This document shows positions 8,978 through 18,534 of a DNA stretch of 64,000 nucleotides, one piece after another. The notes beneath the pieces were generated by a model that saw only the letters and a program-made list of their open reading frames with translations, was not told where the DNA came from and ran no database searches. The stretch comes from Demequina soli (lineage in GTDB: Bacteria > Actinomycetota > Actinomycetes > Actinomycetales > Demequinaceae): positions 660,988 through 724,987 of the forward strand of contig NZ_BBLZ01000001.1 of assembly GCF_000971195.1 (NCBI RefSeq). Direction: 5' to 3'. The number at the start of each line of letters is the position of its first letter. Position 1 is the stretch's first letter. The position numbers were made by a program, and so were the translations under genes.

Positions 8978-10657
8978 ATGCGCATCCTGGTGATCGGTGG
9001 AGTGGCAGGCGGCATGAGCGCCGCGGCCCGCGCGCGCCGCCTCGACGAGCACGCCGAGATCATCGTGCTCGAGAAGGGCCGCTACGTGTCCTTCGCCAAC
9101 TGCGGCCTGCCCTATCACGTGGGCGGCGAGATCGAGCAGGACTCCTACCTGCTGCTGCACTCGCCCGAGTCGCTCCGCGCGGAGCTCGACCTCGACGTGC
9201 GCACCGAGCACGAGGTCATCTCGATCGACCGCACCGCGCAGACCGTCCTGGTCTCGACGCCAGCCGGCACCGAGACGCTCTCGTACGACGCGCTCGTCCT
9301 CTCCCCCGGCGCGGACGCGATCCTCCCGCCCATCCCCGGCATGGACCTACCCGAGGTCACCCACCTGCGCACCGTCGACGAGGCGCGCGAGCTCGCGGGC
9401 CGCGCGGCCACGGCGAAGCGCGCGGTCGTCATGGGCGCCGGCTTCATCGGCCTCGAGACCGCCGAGGCGTTCCGTCACCGCGGCCTCGACGTCACGCTCG
9501 TCGAGCTCGCCCCGCAGGTGCTGCCGCCGCTCGCGCCCGAGATGAGCGCACTCGTCGCCAAGGAGCTCACCGCGCACGGCATCGACGTGCGCACGGGCGT
9601 CGCGGCCACCGGCGTCCACCCCCGCACCGGGGACGATGCGGCGGTCACCGTCACGCTCGGCGACGGCACCGAGGTGCCCGCGGACATCGTCGTGGTGTCG
9701 GTGGGCGTCAACCCCAACACCGCGCTGGCCGCCGAGGCGGGCCTCGAGCTGACCGACCGCGGCGCGATCGTGGTCGACTCGCTCCAGCGCACCTCCGACG
9801 CGCACATCTGGGCCGCCGGCGACGCGATCGCGGTGCGCCACGGCGTCACCGGCCAGGTGGGCCCCGTCCCGCTCGCCGGTCCGGCCAACCGCCAGGGCCG
9901 CCGCGCCGCCGACTCCATCATGGGCCGGGCCGACGAGGCCCAGCCGGTGCTCGGCACGGCCATCGTGCGGGCGTTCGGCCTCACCGCCGCGATGACGGGT
10001 GCGTCGCCGCGCATGCTCGACGCCGCCGGCATCGAGTACTTCACGGTGCACACCCACCCCGCGAACCACGCGGGCTACTTCCCCGGCTCCCAGGTGCTCC
10101 ACCTCATGGGCGTGTTCTCGCCCGAAGGCACGCTTCTCGGCGCGCAGGCCGTGGGCCCCGACGGCGCCGACAAGCGCATCGACGTCCTCGCGACCGCGCT
10201 GCGGGCGGGCTTCTCTGCCGACGACATCGCGGAGCTCGAGCTCGCATACGCGCCTCCCTTCGGGTCCGCCAAGGACCCCGTCAACATGCTCGGCTTCCTC
10301 GCGCAGAACGTGGTCAACGGGACCACCAAGGTGTGGAGGGGCGAGGACCTGGCGTGGGTCGTGGACAACGCCCTCCTGCTCGACGTGCGCTCGGAGCGCG
10401 AGTACGCGATGGGCCACCTTCCCGAGGCGATCAATCTGCCGCACACCCACATCCGTGAGTACATCGAGGGCGTCAAGCAGCTCGCGGCGGGCCGCCCGGT
10501 CCGCGTGATCTGCGCGTCCGGCGTGCGCTCCTACTACGCGCACCGCGTGCTCGCGCAGCACGGCCTCGACTCGGCGACGTTCGACGGCGGCATGTTCACG
10601 CTCGTCGAGGCGGTCCCCGAGCTCGAGCTCGCGACGGGCGCGTTCCAGCCCGCCTGA
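8978..10657 (+). CDS. CoA-disulfide reductase fused to rhodanese domain
   Basis: This 559-residue protein starts with an FAD-binding GGVAGGMSAAAR motif. Cys42 in SFANCGLPY is the single active-site cysteine of CoA-disulfide reductases and Nox-like enzymes. An NAD(P)-binding domain (VVMGAGFIGLETAE) and the reductase dimerisation domain follow. From about residue 455 there is a rhodanese domain with DVRSEREYAMGHLPEA and catalytic Cys512 in the CASGVRS loop. Such fusions reduce CoA disulfides, persulfides or polysulfides in the cytosol. The start has a strong GGAAGGA site and an upstream CstR-type operator. A copy of the GGACGATGC word lies in the coding region at 9631. Confidence 0.88.
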   Translation: MRILVIGGVAGGMSAAARARRLDEHAEIIVLEKGRYVSFANCGLPYHVGGEIEQDSYLLLHSPESLRAELDLDVRTEHEVISIDRTAQTVLVSTPAGTETLSYDALVLSPGADAILPPIPGMDLPEVTHLRTVDEARELAGRAATAKRAVVMGAGFIGLETAEAFRHRGLDVTLVELAPQVLPPLAPEMSALVAKELTAHGIDVRTGVAATGVHPRTGDDAAVTVTLGDGTEVPADIVVVSVGVNPNTALAAEAGLELTDRGAIVVDSLQRTSDAHIWAAGDAIAVRHGVTGQVGPVPLAGPANRQGRRAADSIMGRADEAQPVLGTAIVRAFGLTAAMTGASPRMLDAAGIEYFTVHTHPANHAGYFPGSQVLHLMGVFSPEGTLLGAQAVGPDGADKRIDVLATALRAGFSADDIAELELAYAPPFGSAKDPVNMLGFLAQNVVNGTTKVWRGEDLAWVVDNALLLDVRSEREYAMGHLPEAINLPHTHIREYIEGVKQLAAGRPVRVICASGVRSYYAHRVLAQHGLDSATFDGGMFTLVEAVPELELATGAFQPA

Positions 10658-10668
10658 GACGCGCACGC

Positions 10669-10867
<199 letters not shown>

Positions 10868-10884
10868 CTGACAGGGGGCGCAGG

Positions 10885-11670
10885 ATGGTGCGCATGAGCC
10901 ACGTGACCTCCGCCGACGGCACCGCGATCGCGTTCGAGACGACCGGCACCGGCCCCGCGCTGATACTCGTCGACGGCGCGATGTGCTTCCGCGACGCGGG
11001 GCCGATGCGCGGCGTGGCTGCCGCCCTCGCCGACCGCTTCACCGTCCACCTGTACGACCGCCGCGGCCGCGGCGCCAGCGGCGACACGCTCCCGTTCTCG
11101 GTCGACAGGGAGGTCGAGGACCTCGGCGCCCTGGTCGATGCGGCGGGTGGGTCCGCGGCGCTGCTCGGGATGTCGTCGGGCGCCGCCCTCGCCACCCGCG
11201 CGGCCGCACGCCTCGGCGCGGCCGTGACACACCTGATCGCGTACGAGCCGCCGTTCATGCCCGAGCCCGCCCGCGCGGGCGCGGCCGCGTACACCGTGGC
11301 GCTGGCCGAGGCGCTCGGGCACGGCGACCTGGACGCGGCGCTGGCGGCGTTCTTCACGCGGGTGGGCATGCCGCCGGCCGGGATCGAGGCGATGCGGGCC
11401 TCGCCCGCGTGGGCCGACAACCTCGCGATCGCGCCGACGCTCGCGTACGACGACGCCGCGATGGGTGACTCGTCGATCCCCGCGGCGGCGGGCGAGGTGA
11501 CCGCGCCGGTGCTCGCGCTCGCCGGCTCGACGACGCCGGAGTTCCTGCAGTGGGGCGCGCGGTCGTTGGCCGGGGCCGTGCCCAACGGCCGGTTCGCGCT
11601 GGTCGAGGGCCAGGGGCACGCGGTCGACCCGACGGCGCTCGCACCACTCGTGGTCGGGTTCGTCGCGTAG
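10885..11670 (+). CDS. Alpha/beta hydrolase
   Basis: This 261-residue alpha/beta-hydrolase fold protein has the nucleophile elbow GMSSGAALA (GxSxG type), an oxyanion-region segment YDRRGRGASG, and a C-terminal catalytic histidine in VEGQGHAVDP. The substrate is not predictable. No signal peptide is seen, so it should be cytosolic. The ATG at 10885 or the one three codons later could be used; the sequence GGGGGCAGG precedes the first. It stands alone downstream of a hairpin repeat and converges with nadB. Confidence 0.8.
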   Translation: MVRMSHVTSADGTAIAFETTGTGPALILVDGAMCFRDAGPMRGVAAALADRFTVHLYDRRGRGASGDTLPFSVDREVEDLGALVDAAGGSAALLGMSSGAALATRAAARLGAAVTHLIAYEPPFMPEPARAGAAAYTVALAEALGHGDLDAALAAFFTRVGMPPAGIEAMRASPAWADNLAIAPTLAYDDAAMGDSSIPAAAGEVTAPVLALAGSTTPEFLQWGARSLAGAVPNGRFALVEGQGHAVDPTALAPLVVGFVA

Positions 11671-11751
11671 GAGCGACACTCACCCACCCGTGTGACGCAG
11701 GGATCGCCGAAAACCGACAACCACCTACCAATTCCGGTGGCGCGGGGCCGC

Positions 11752-13446
11752 CTACCCGCCCAGCTCGAGCGGCGCCTTCGCGAACACCAGCTCGCCGTCC
11801 GGGTCCAGCCGTGCCGCGAGGTGCACCGCCCACTCCGGATCCGTGGCCGGGAAGTCCTCGCGCTGGTGCCCGCCGCGCGACTCCTCGCGCAGCAGCGCCG
11901 CCTCGCACAGCACGGACGCGGAGGCGACGATGTTGGTGGTCTCCCACTCGGCGACCTGCGGCACCACCTTCGCGACCGGGTCGGTGTGGAACCGCGAGCG
12001 GATCCGCGACAGCCGGGCCACGGCATCGTCGAGCCCGTCCGCGTCGCGGACCGGACCCGCGCCCTCGTGGGCGATGGCCTGGACGCGCGGGCGCATCGTC
12101 GCCGGGACCAGGGCGGACTCCCCCGTGCGCTCGATGGGAGCGACCTGCGTGAGGACCCCGTCCGCGACCATCGACGCCGCGTCGCGGGCCGCGCGGCGCG
12201 CGAACACCAGCCCCTCGAGCAGCGAGTTCGACGCGAGGCGGTTGGCGCCGTGCACGCCCGTGCAGGCCGCCTCGCCGATCGCGTAGAGCCCCTGCTGCGT
12301 GGACCGGCCGTTGAGATCGGTGAGGATGCCGCCGGAGTGGAAGTGCTGGGCGGGGGCGACGGGGATGAGGTCGTGCGCCATGTCGATGCCGTGCTCCTCG
12401 AGCGAGCGCCAGATCGACGGGAAGCGGCGCTCGAGGAAGCGCGCGTCGAGGTGGCGGCAGTCGAGGAAGACGGAGTCGGACTCGTCCTCGCGCATCACGT
12501 CGACGATGTTGCGGCTGACCACGTCGCGGGGCGCGAGCTCGGCGAGCTCGTGCCGGCCGACCATGAAGCGCTCGCCGGCGCCGTTGAGCAGGTACGCGCC
12601 CTCGCCGCGCACCGCCTCGGAGATGAGGGGCAGCTGGCCGCGCGCGTTGGCGCCCTGCCACAGCACGGTCGGGTGGAACTGCACGAACTCGACGTCCGCG
12701 ACCGCCGCGCCCGCGCGCAGGGCGGCGGCGAGACCGTCGCCCGTGGACGATGCGGGGTTCGTCGACGAGCGGAACACCTGGCCGATGCCGCCGGTCGCGA
12801 ACACCACAGCCTTCGCGAGCGCCGCGCCGACGCCGTCGCGCGAACCCTCGCCGATCACGTGGATGGTCGCGCCGCACACGGGGCCGGGACGGCCCTCGGC
12901 GTCGGGCGCGCCGGTGAGGAGGTCGACCACCATGGCGTGCTCGATGACCTCGATACCAGGGTCGTTGCGGATCGCCTCGAGCTGCTCGACGAGCGCGCGC
13001 GAGACCTCCGCGCCCGTCGCGTCGCCGCCCGCGTGGACGATGCGGTCGCGGTGGTGGCCGCCCTCGCGCGTGAGCGTGAGGTCGCCGTCCGGGCCCACGT
13101 CGAACTGCGCACCGCGGCGCAGGAGCTTGCGGATCGAGTGCGGGCCCTCGGTGACGAGGACGCGCACCGCCTCCTCGGAGCACAGCCCCACGCCCGCGAC
13201 GAGCGTGTCCTCGAGGTGCTCCTCCGGGGTGTCCTCGGGGTCGAGCGCCGCGGCGATGCCGCCCTGCGCCCACACCGTGGACCCGGACGAGAGCAGCCCC
13301 TTGGTCACCACGAGGACGCGGTCGACCTTCTCGCGCAGGTCGAGCGCGGTGGTGAGGCCGGCGATGCCGGAGCCCACCACGATGACGTCGGTCTCGATGG
13401 TCCAGCCGGGCTCGGGCGCGGCCAGACGTCGCACGAAGGCGGTCAT
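11752..13446 (-). CDS. nadB: L-aspartate oxidase
   Basis: This 564-residue flavoprotein oxidises aspartate to iminoaspartate, the first step of de novo NAD synthesis. The FAD dinucleotide-binding motif (VIVVGSGIAGLTTALDL) is near the N-terminus. The active-site regions HTTV-like FHPTVLWQG, EAVRGEGAYLL and HFHSGGILTDLNGRS are all present, as is the GANRLASNSLLE segment. The C-terminal helical domain is complete. It begins at ATG 13446 with a short unrelated N-terminus. Several GGACGATGC words lie in its coding region. No nadA is in view. Confidence 0.93.
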   Translation of the reverse strand: MTAFVRRLAAPEPGWTIETDVIVVGSGIAGLTTALDLREKVDRVLVVTKGLLSSGSTVWAQGGIAAALDPEDTPEEHLEDTLVAGVGLCSEEAVRVLVTEGPHSIRKLLRRGAQFDVGPDGDLTLTREGGHHRDRIVHAGGDATGAEVSRALVEQLEAIRNDPGIEVIEHAMVVDLLTGAPDAEGRPGPVCGATIHVIGEGSRDGVGAALAKAVVFATGGIGQVFRSSTNPASSTGDGLAAALRAGAAVADVEFVQFHPTVLWQGANARGQLPLISEAVRGEGAYLLNGAGERFMVGRHELAELAPRDVVSRNIVDVMREDESDSVFLDCRHLDARFLERRFPSIWRSLEEHGIDMAHDLIPVAPAQHFHSGGILTDLNGRSTQQGLYAIGEAACTGVHGANRLASNSLLEGLVFARRAARDAASMVADGVLTQVAPIERTGESALVPATMRPRVQAIAHEGAGPVRDADGLDDAVARLSRIRSRFHTDPVAKVVPQVAEWETTNIVASASVLCEAALLREESRGGHQREDFPATDPEWAVHLAARLDPDGELVFAKAPLELGG

Positions 13447-13496
13447 GAACGCCAGGTTACCGGCGCGGATGGGGGACCTTGACCGCGGCCGCCGAG

Positions 13497-13589
13497 TTCG
13501 CTCAGCACGGTATCGATCACGACACGCCGCGGAGATGGGGACGATGCGCGAGCGGCTCGGCGTGTCGCGCGCCGAACCGTGCGGAGCAG
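13497..13589. repeat. Hairpin repeat family A, copy 4
   Basis: The left arm is TTCGCTCAGCACGGTATC and the right arm GAACCGTGCGGAGCAGA. Inner GACACGC and GCGTGTC arms flank a GGACGATGC word. It is 93 bp long and ends 9 bases past the panD stop. Confidence 0.85.
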
Positions 13590-13598
13590 ATCGGGGGG

Positions 13599-14063
13599 TC
13601 AGGCCCCGTACGCGCCCCAGCCCTGCGCGTGGAACTCGTGGACGGGCAGGCCCGACGGCTCGAGGCCCTCCGCGGACGCGGGCACCAGCCCGGGCTCGTC
13701 GGACAGCTCGACCACGCGGTTCGCGGCGTCGACGAACACCACGTGCGGCTCGAAGGTGCGGGCCTCGGCGTCGGCGAGCATGCCGTAGCCGATGATGATG
13801 ACCAGGTCCCCCGCCTTCACCAGGTGCGCGGCGGCGCCGTTGATGCACAGCACGCCGGTGCCGCGCTCGCCGGGGATCGCATACGTGGTGAGCCGTGCGC
13901 CGTTGGTGACGTCGACGATGTCGACCTGCTGGCCCGGCAGCAGGTCCGCCGCCTCCATGAGGTCGACGTCGATGGTGACGGAGCCCACGTAGTGCAGGTC
14001 CGCCTGGGTCACGGTGGCCCGGTGGATCTTGGAGATCATCATCGGGCGCTGGAGCGAGGTCAT
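13599..14063 (-). CDS. panD: Aspartate 1-decarboxylase proenzyme
   Basis: This 154-residue proenzyme carries the self-cleavage site Gly27-Ser28 in [11 protein letters not shown], which yields the pyruvoyl group. Other conserved parts are the segment [11 protein letters not shown], and [10 protein letters not shown] and [16 protein letters not shown] of the active site. It makes beta-alanine for pantothenate and CoA. The C-terminal extension (about 25 residues beyond the core) is Gly/Ala rich. It begins 46 bases after panC with a good GGAAGGA ribosome site, and is last in the minus-strand operon. Confidence 0.93.
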   Translation of the reverse strand: MTSLQRPMMISKIHRATVTQADLHYVGSVTIDVDLMEAADLLPGQQVDIVDVTNGARLTTYAIPGERGTGVLCINGAAAHLVKAGDLVIIIGYGMLADAEARTFEPHVVFVDAANRVVELSDEPGLVPASAEGLEPSGLPVHEFHAQGWGAYGA

Positions 14064-14109
14064 GAGGGGGTCCTTCCGCGCGCGACGCGGAACCCGGAGG
14101 CGGGCCCGA

Positions 14110-14982
14110 TCAGTCGATCGGGGGACCGAACCGCGTCACGACGTTGTCGATGAGCCGCGTCTCGCCCACCCGGGCGGCCACGGCGATCACTGCCTCTCCA
14201 CGGTAGTCCCCCTCGAGCGGGACCGCCGACACCGGGTCGAGCGCCTCGAGGTAGTCGACCTCGACGTCGGGCTCGTGCGCGAGCGCCGCGTGCCCGGCCG
14301 CGAGCGCCTCGGCGAGGTCGGCGCCCACCCGGGCCGCCGCATCGGCCGCCTGCAATGCCCGCGACAGCACCAGGGCACGCGCGCGCTCGGGTGCCGACAG
14401 GAAGACGTTGCGCGAGGACAGCGCGAGGCCATCCGCGTCGCGCACGGTGGGCACGGCGACGATCCGCACGGGCATCGACAGGTCGCGCGCCATGGTGCGC
14501 ACGGCGATGATCTGCTGCGCGTCCTTCTGCCCGAAGAACGCGAGGTCCGGCTGGGTCATGTGGAGCAGCTTGCACACGACGGTGAGGACGCCGTCGAAGT
14601 GCCCGGGACGATGCGCGCCCTCGAGCACGCGGCCGATCTCGCCGGCGGCGACGGTCACCACGGGGTCGCCCGCCGGGTACATCTCCTCGACCGAGGGCGC
14701 GAAGACCACGTCGACGCCGAGCGGCTCGAGCAGCGCGCAGTCGGCGTCGAGGGTGCGGGGGTAGGAGTCGAGGTCGGCGGCGTCGTCGAACTGGAGGGGG
14801 TTGACGAAGATGGTGACGACGACCTCGTCGGCCTCCTCGCGCGCGGCGCGCACGAGCGCGAGATGGCCCTCGTGCAGCGCACCCATCGTCATGACGACGG
14901 CACGGCTCGCGCGGTCGCCGGCGCGGCGGCCGGGGCGGCTCGCGAGCCCCCGGAGCTCGTCGGCGGTGTGGACGATGCGCAT
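14110..14982 (-). CDS. panC: Pantothenate synthetase
   Basis: This 290-residue enzyme condenses pantoate and beta-alanine using ATP. The nucleotide-binding HIGH-like motif (MGALHEGHL), [18 protein letters not shown], the FFGQKDAQQ segment and SSRNVFLS (KMSKS-like region) are all present. Its start codon overlaps the stop of the upstream DUF2520 gene (TGATG). It forms a pantothenate unit with panD and the DUF2520 dehydrogenase. Codons 1-4 are themselves a copy of the ATGCGCATCGTCC word. Confidence 0.95.
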   Translation of the reverse strand: MRIVHTADELRGLASRPGRRAGDRASRAVVMTMGALHEGHLALVRAAREEADEVVVTIFVNPLQFDDAADLDSYPRTLDADCALLEPLGVDVVFAPSVEEMYPAGDPVVTVAAGEIGRVLEGAHRPGHFDGVLTVVCKLLHMTQPDLAFFGQKDAQQIIAVRTMARDLSMPVRIVAVPTVRDADGLALSSRNVFLSAPERARALVLSRALQAADAAARVGADLAEALAAGHAALAHEPDVEVDYLEALDPVSAVPLEGDYRGEAVIAVAARVGETRLIDNVVTRFGPPID

Positions 14983-15911
14983 CAGTCACCCATTCCTTCC
15001 GTGCCGAGCGTCGCGATGAGGTCGGCGTACTGCGCGGGGCCGATGCGGCCGCCGCTGAGCGCCAGGTCTGCCGTGGCGCGCGCCATGGCACGATACGCGA
15101 ACAGCGCCTCCGGCTGCCCCTCGAGGGCCCGCAGGTGGGCCGCGACGGTGCCGGCGTCGCCGCGCACCACGGGTCCCGTGAGGGTCGAGACCGCGCCCGG
15201 AGCGTCGCGGAGGGCGCCGTCGACCGAGGCGTGGATGAGCGGGCCGAGCACCCTCGCCGGCTCCTCGATCCCGATCCGCGACAGCACCTGGCTGGCCTGC
15301 GCCACCGCGGTCACCACGTGGTTCGCGCCGTGCACCAGCGCCGCGTGATAGAGCGGGCGGTCCCACTCCTCGACGACGATCGGCTCGCCGCCCATCTCCA
15401 CCACGAGCGCCTGCGCGATGGGCAGCAGCCCCGGCGGCGCGGTGACGGCGAACACCGCGTCGATGAGCCGCGGCCGGTCCATCGACGTGCCCGTGAACGT
15501 CATGGCCGGATGGATCGCGAGCGGGACGATGCCCGGGGTCGCGTGCTCGGCGAGCACGTCGATGCCGTGGCGGCCCGACGTGTGGACCACCAGCTGGCCG
15601 GGGCGCCACGCCTCGACCTTGGCGAGTCCCGCGGCGACGGGGCCGATCGCGTCGTCCGGCACGGTGAGCAGGACGAGCTCGGCGGCGCGCACCACCTCGT
15701 CGGGGTCGGCGACGGGCACGCCGGGCAGCAGGGCGTCGATGCGGCTGAGCGTCTCCTCCGAGACGCCGGAGGCGGCAACGATCTCGTGGCCGGCTTCGCG
15801 CAGCGCGGCGGCGAGCACCGCGCCGACCTTGCCGGCCCCGACCACGCCGATGCGCAGCCGGCCCGGCCGGCGCGTGTTGCCGTTGACCGCGTGACCGCGG
15901 ACGTCGTCCAT
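14982..15911 (-). CDS. Rossmann-fold DUF2520 oxidoreductase
   Basis: This 309-residue protein has an N-terminal NADP-binding motif (RIGVVGAGKVGAVLAAAL, residues 20-37) and a C-terminal DUF2520 helical domain (EEWDRPLYHAALVHGANH). The family resembles ketopantoate reductase and pyrroline-carboxylate reductase. Its constant place next to panC suggests a ketopantoate-reductase-like step in pantothenate synthesis; that is inference. It starts one base after the PH-domain gene and overlaps panC by one base. Confidence 0.8.
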   Translation of the reverse strand: MDDVRGHAVNGNTRRPGRLRIGVVGAGKVGAVLAAALREAGHEIVAASGVSEETLSRIDALLPGVPVADPDEVVRAAELVLLTVPDDAIGPVAAGLAKVEAWRPGQLVVHTSGRHGIDVLAEHATPGIVPLAIHPAMTFTGTSMDRPRLIDAVFAVTAPPGLLPIAQALVVEMGGEPIVVEEWDRPLYHAALVHGANHVVTAVAQASQVLSRIGIEEPARVLGPLIHASVDGALRDAPGAVSTLTGPVVRGDAGTVAAHLRALEGQPEALFAYRAMARATADLALSGGRIGPAQYADLIATLGTEGMGD

Positions 15912-15912
15912 C

Positions 15913-17493
15913 TCAGGCTCCCGTCTCGAGCCCGACGGCCCGCATCCACTGCTCCGGCGACTGCCGGCGCCTGCCCTCGCGCGCCCGGGCGGCCTGGGCG
16001 TCGAGCAGGGCGATCGCATCGTCCACCGCGAGGTGCGCCGCGACGGGCCGGACGGTGCCGGCCGTCGAGTGGACCTCGACGTTCGCGAGCCCGAGTGCGC
16101 GCCGCAGCGGGCCCTGGCTGAGCGCGAGCGACTGGGTGCGCTCGTGCGGCACCACGAACAGCTCCTTCTCCCACCGGCCCCGCCGGATGAGCAGCGCGCG
16201 CTCGGTCGCGCGCACGCCGCGGAAGCGCCACTGGAACGGGTCGACGCGGCGCGCGGACTCGGGGCTCGCGAGGAAGCCGCCCTCGTCGCCCGCGCCGTGC
16301 ATCGCGCGGCCGAGCGTGCCCGCGGGGTCCGGGTCGCCCAGGTCGGGCAGCACCAGCCACACCGCGCGCAGCGCCTCCTCGCGGGTCGCGACGGGGTGGA
16401 GGACGGTGTCCGTGGACTGGTCGTCGACGCCGTAGCCGGCGACGTTGATGGTGATCCGCCACCACCCGCGACGGCGCCACAGCCAGGGCTGATGCAGCCG
16501 GATCGCCTGGACGCGGCCCGGCGGCACGGTCTGGCGGCGGGTCTCGGTGAGGCCGTGGCGCAGGCGCAGCCCGTCCGCGGAGATGCCCGCCGTGAACCCG
16601 AACCCGCCGTTGAGGCGGCTCCAGAAGAATCCCAGCAGCGCGGCGAGCGCCGTCACGATCGCGACCAGGCTGGTGCCGACCACCGCGAGCAGCACCCCCA
16701 GCACGTCGACGTGCGCGACCAGCGCCACGCCGACCGCGATCACCGGCACGGACGCGAGCGTGAGCGCGGGCCCGCTCAGCACGATCGACCCGATCAGGCG
16801 GCCCACCGGCACGCGGTAGACCTCGCGCTCCTCCGCGGCGGCGACCGCGGTACGCACCCGCTCGCGGCCGGCGAGCAGCGCCTCGGGGTCGCGCAGCGCC
16901 TGGGTGCGCTCGGCGAGGTGGTCGCGCAGGCCGGTGGACGATGCGGGGGCGGGCTCGGCGCCCGCGGTCACCGGCGCATCGTCCCCGGCCGTGATGCCGG
17001 CCGCGAGCGCGAGGATCTCGTTGCGCAGCGCCTCGGCGTCGCCGAGGCGGAGGAACTTGAGCGCGACGCCGGCCTTGTCGCCGCCCGCGACCTGGACGGT
17101 GATGGCGGCGAAGCCGAAGACGCGGGCGAGCAGCGGCTGGACCACGTCGACGGCCTGGAGGCGGTCCAGGCGGGCCTGCCGCTGCTGGCGGGTGACGATG
17201 CCCTGGCGGAGGTAGACGGCGTCGTCGCCGATCCGGTACTCGGTGCGGCGCCACTGCCACACCGAGATGCCGATGGTGATCGCGAACGCGAGGGCCGCGG
17301 CGCCGATGAGCCACAGCAGGGGGAACTGGTCGAAGAAGGCCCACTGCTCGTCGCCGCCGTCGACCCACGCGGGCAGCTGGTTGTGGATCCAGTAGGCGAG
17401 CAGGATGCCGAAGAACGCCCAGCCGCCGAGCAGCGGCGACACCGGGTGGAGGCGGGTCCACTCGCGAGGGGCCTGGTAGATGTGGTCGTTCAT
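15913..17493 (-). CDS. Large PH-domain (bPH_2) membrane protein
   Basis: This 526-residue protein has paired membrane segments near the N-terminus (WAFFGILLAYWI and WLIGAAALAFAITIGISVW) and another pair around residues 210-265. Three bacterial PH-like modules (DUF304/YdbT type) are suggested by repeats of the theme YRIGDDAVYLRQGIVTRQ...RLDRLQAVDVVQP and RHGLTETRRQTVPPGRVQAIRL. The function is unknown. It pairs with the 160-residue PH protein upstream (19-base gap), the usual arrangement for such proteins. The linker after the first module contains an inverted pair of GGACGATGC words (16936, 16976). Confidence 0.8.
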   Translation of the reverse strand: MNDHIYQAPREWTRLHPVSPLLGGWAFFGILLAYWIHNQLPAWVDGGDEQWAFFDQFPLLWLIGAAALAFAITIGISVWQWRRTEYRIGDDAVYLRQGIVTRQQRQARLDRLQAVDVVQPLLARVFGFAAITVQVAGGDKAGVALKFLRLGDAEALRNEILALAAGITAGDDAPVTAGAEPAPASSTGLRDHLAERTQALRDPEALLAGRERVRTAVAAAEEREVYRVPVGRLIGSIVLSGPALTLASVPVIAVGVALVAHVDVLGVLLAVVGTSLVAIVTALAALLGFFWSRLNGGFGFTAGISADGLRLRHGLTETRRQTVPPGRVQAIRLHQPWLWRRRGWWRITINVAGYGVDDQSTDTVLHPVATREEALRAVWLVLPDLGDPDPAGTLGRAMHGAGDEGGFLASPESARRVDPFQWRFRGVRATERALLIRRGRWEKELFVVPHERTQSLALSQGPLRRALGLANVEVHSTAGTVRPVAAHLAVDDAIALLDAQAARAREGRRRQSPEQWMRAVGLETGA

Positions 17494-17512
17494 GCGCGGG
17501 TTCCGGGGCCGG

Positions 17513-17995
17513 TCACAGGCCGGCGAGGCGGGCCTCGCCGCGCGTGGTGAGGCGGTCGCGCAGGCGCGCGGCCTCGTCCGCGGGGACGCCGGCGATGGAG
17601 GCGTCGGTGCCGGGGCTCGCGGTGTGGAGCTGGACGGTCGCGAGGCCGAGCATGCGGTCGAGCGGCCCCGCCTTCACGTCGACGAACTGCATGCGGCCGT
17701 AGGGCACCACCGTCACGGAGCGGAACATGCGGCCGCGGCGCACGAGCAGGTCCTCGTCGCCCTCGGCCCACGCGTGCGCGGTCACCTGCCGGACGATGAT
17801 CCAGGTCAGCCACCCGCCGATCGCGGCGAGAGCGAGCGGGACCGTGAGGACCCAGGCCTCGCCGGTGACGGCGGCTCCGACGACGCCGCCCACGATGAGG
17901 AGCCCCGTGACCACCCAGAGCCGCGTGAGGCGCGCCGTGATCAGGCGGCGAGAGACGGGGATCCAGGGCGCGGCCGCGTTGTCGTACCAGCTCAT
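17513..17995 (-). CDS. Small PH-domain (bPH_2) membrane protein
   Basis: This 160-residue protein has two membrane segments (residues about 28-70: WVVTGLLIVGGVVGAAV and WVLTVPLALAAIGGWL) followed by one bacterial PH domain (LLVRRGRMFRSVTVVPYGRMQFVDV). It is the short partner of the 526-residue protein downstream. Its function is unknown; a role at the inner membrane is likely. It starts at an ATG 46 bases after the DUF3180 gene. Confidence 0.8.
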   Translation of the reverse strand: MSWYDNAAAPWIPVSRRLITARLTRLWVVTGLLIVGGVVGAAVTGEAWVLTVPLALAAIGGWLTWIIVRQVTAHAWAEGDEDLLVRRGRMFRSVTVVPYGRMQFVDVKAGPLDRMLGLATVQLHTASPGTDASIAGVPADEAARLRDRLTTRGEARLAGL

Positions 17996-18041
17996 GGTTC
18001 CCAGTCTGCCAGCGGTGGGACGGGGCGGATGGCGGGGCGGG

Positions 18042-18509
18042 TCAGGGCGCGGCGGGCCGGGAGCCCGAGTCGTCGTCGCCGCCGTCCTTGCACCAGTGCT
18101 CGGCGACCAGGCCCGCGATCACGAGCACCAGTCCGCCGGCCGCCGCGACGAACGCCGAGATCGCGACGTCGCGGCGCGGACCGTGCGACCACTCGTCCGC
18201 GATCGCGAGGCCGTAGCCGGCGAACGCTCCCGTGATGATGGCCCCCGTGTACGCGCACGCCTGCGCGAACACCGCCGTGCGGGCGGCGCGCATGCCTGAC
18301 AGCCCGGGGTTCTTGCCGCGGCGATAGCGGCGCACCGTCCAGCCGAGCCACAGCGCGGCGACCGCGCCCGCGCCCGCCACCAGCAGCACCGTCCACGGCA
18401 CCGACATCGGCGACGAGCCCGACCCCACCGCCATCCGCGCGATCGCCCACGCGACCACGCCCATGACCGCGGCGAGCGCGGTCAGCCGCGTCCAGCTCAG
18501 CGGCGACAT
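18042..18509 (-). CDS. DUF3180 membrane protein
   Basis: This 155-residue protein has four predicted membrane segments: one at the N-terminus, VPWTVLLVAGAGAVAALWLGW, FAQACAYTGAIITGAFAGYG and FVAAAGGLVLVIAGLVA. The pattern and position directly after folB/folK match actinobacterial DUF3180. The function is unknown. The chosen ATG at 18509 leaves 25 bases to the upstream gene. Confidence 0.8.
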   Translation of the reverse strand: MSPLSWTRLTALAAVMGVVAWAIARMAVGSGSSPMSVPWTVLLVAGAGAVAALWLGWTVRRYRRGKNPGLSGMRAARTAVFAQACAYTGAIITGAFAGYGLAIADEWSHGPRRDVAISAFVAAAGGLVLVIAGLVAEHWCKDGGDDDSGSRPAAP

Positions 18510-18534
18510 GGCACGGAAGACGCGGAGCGCATCG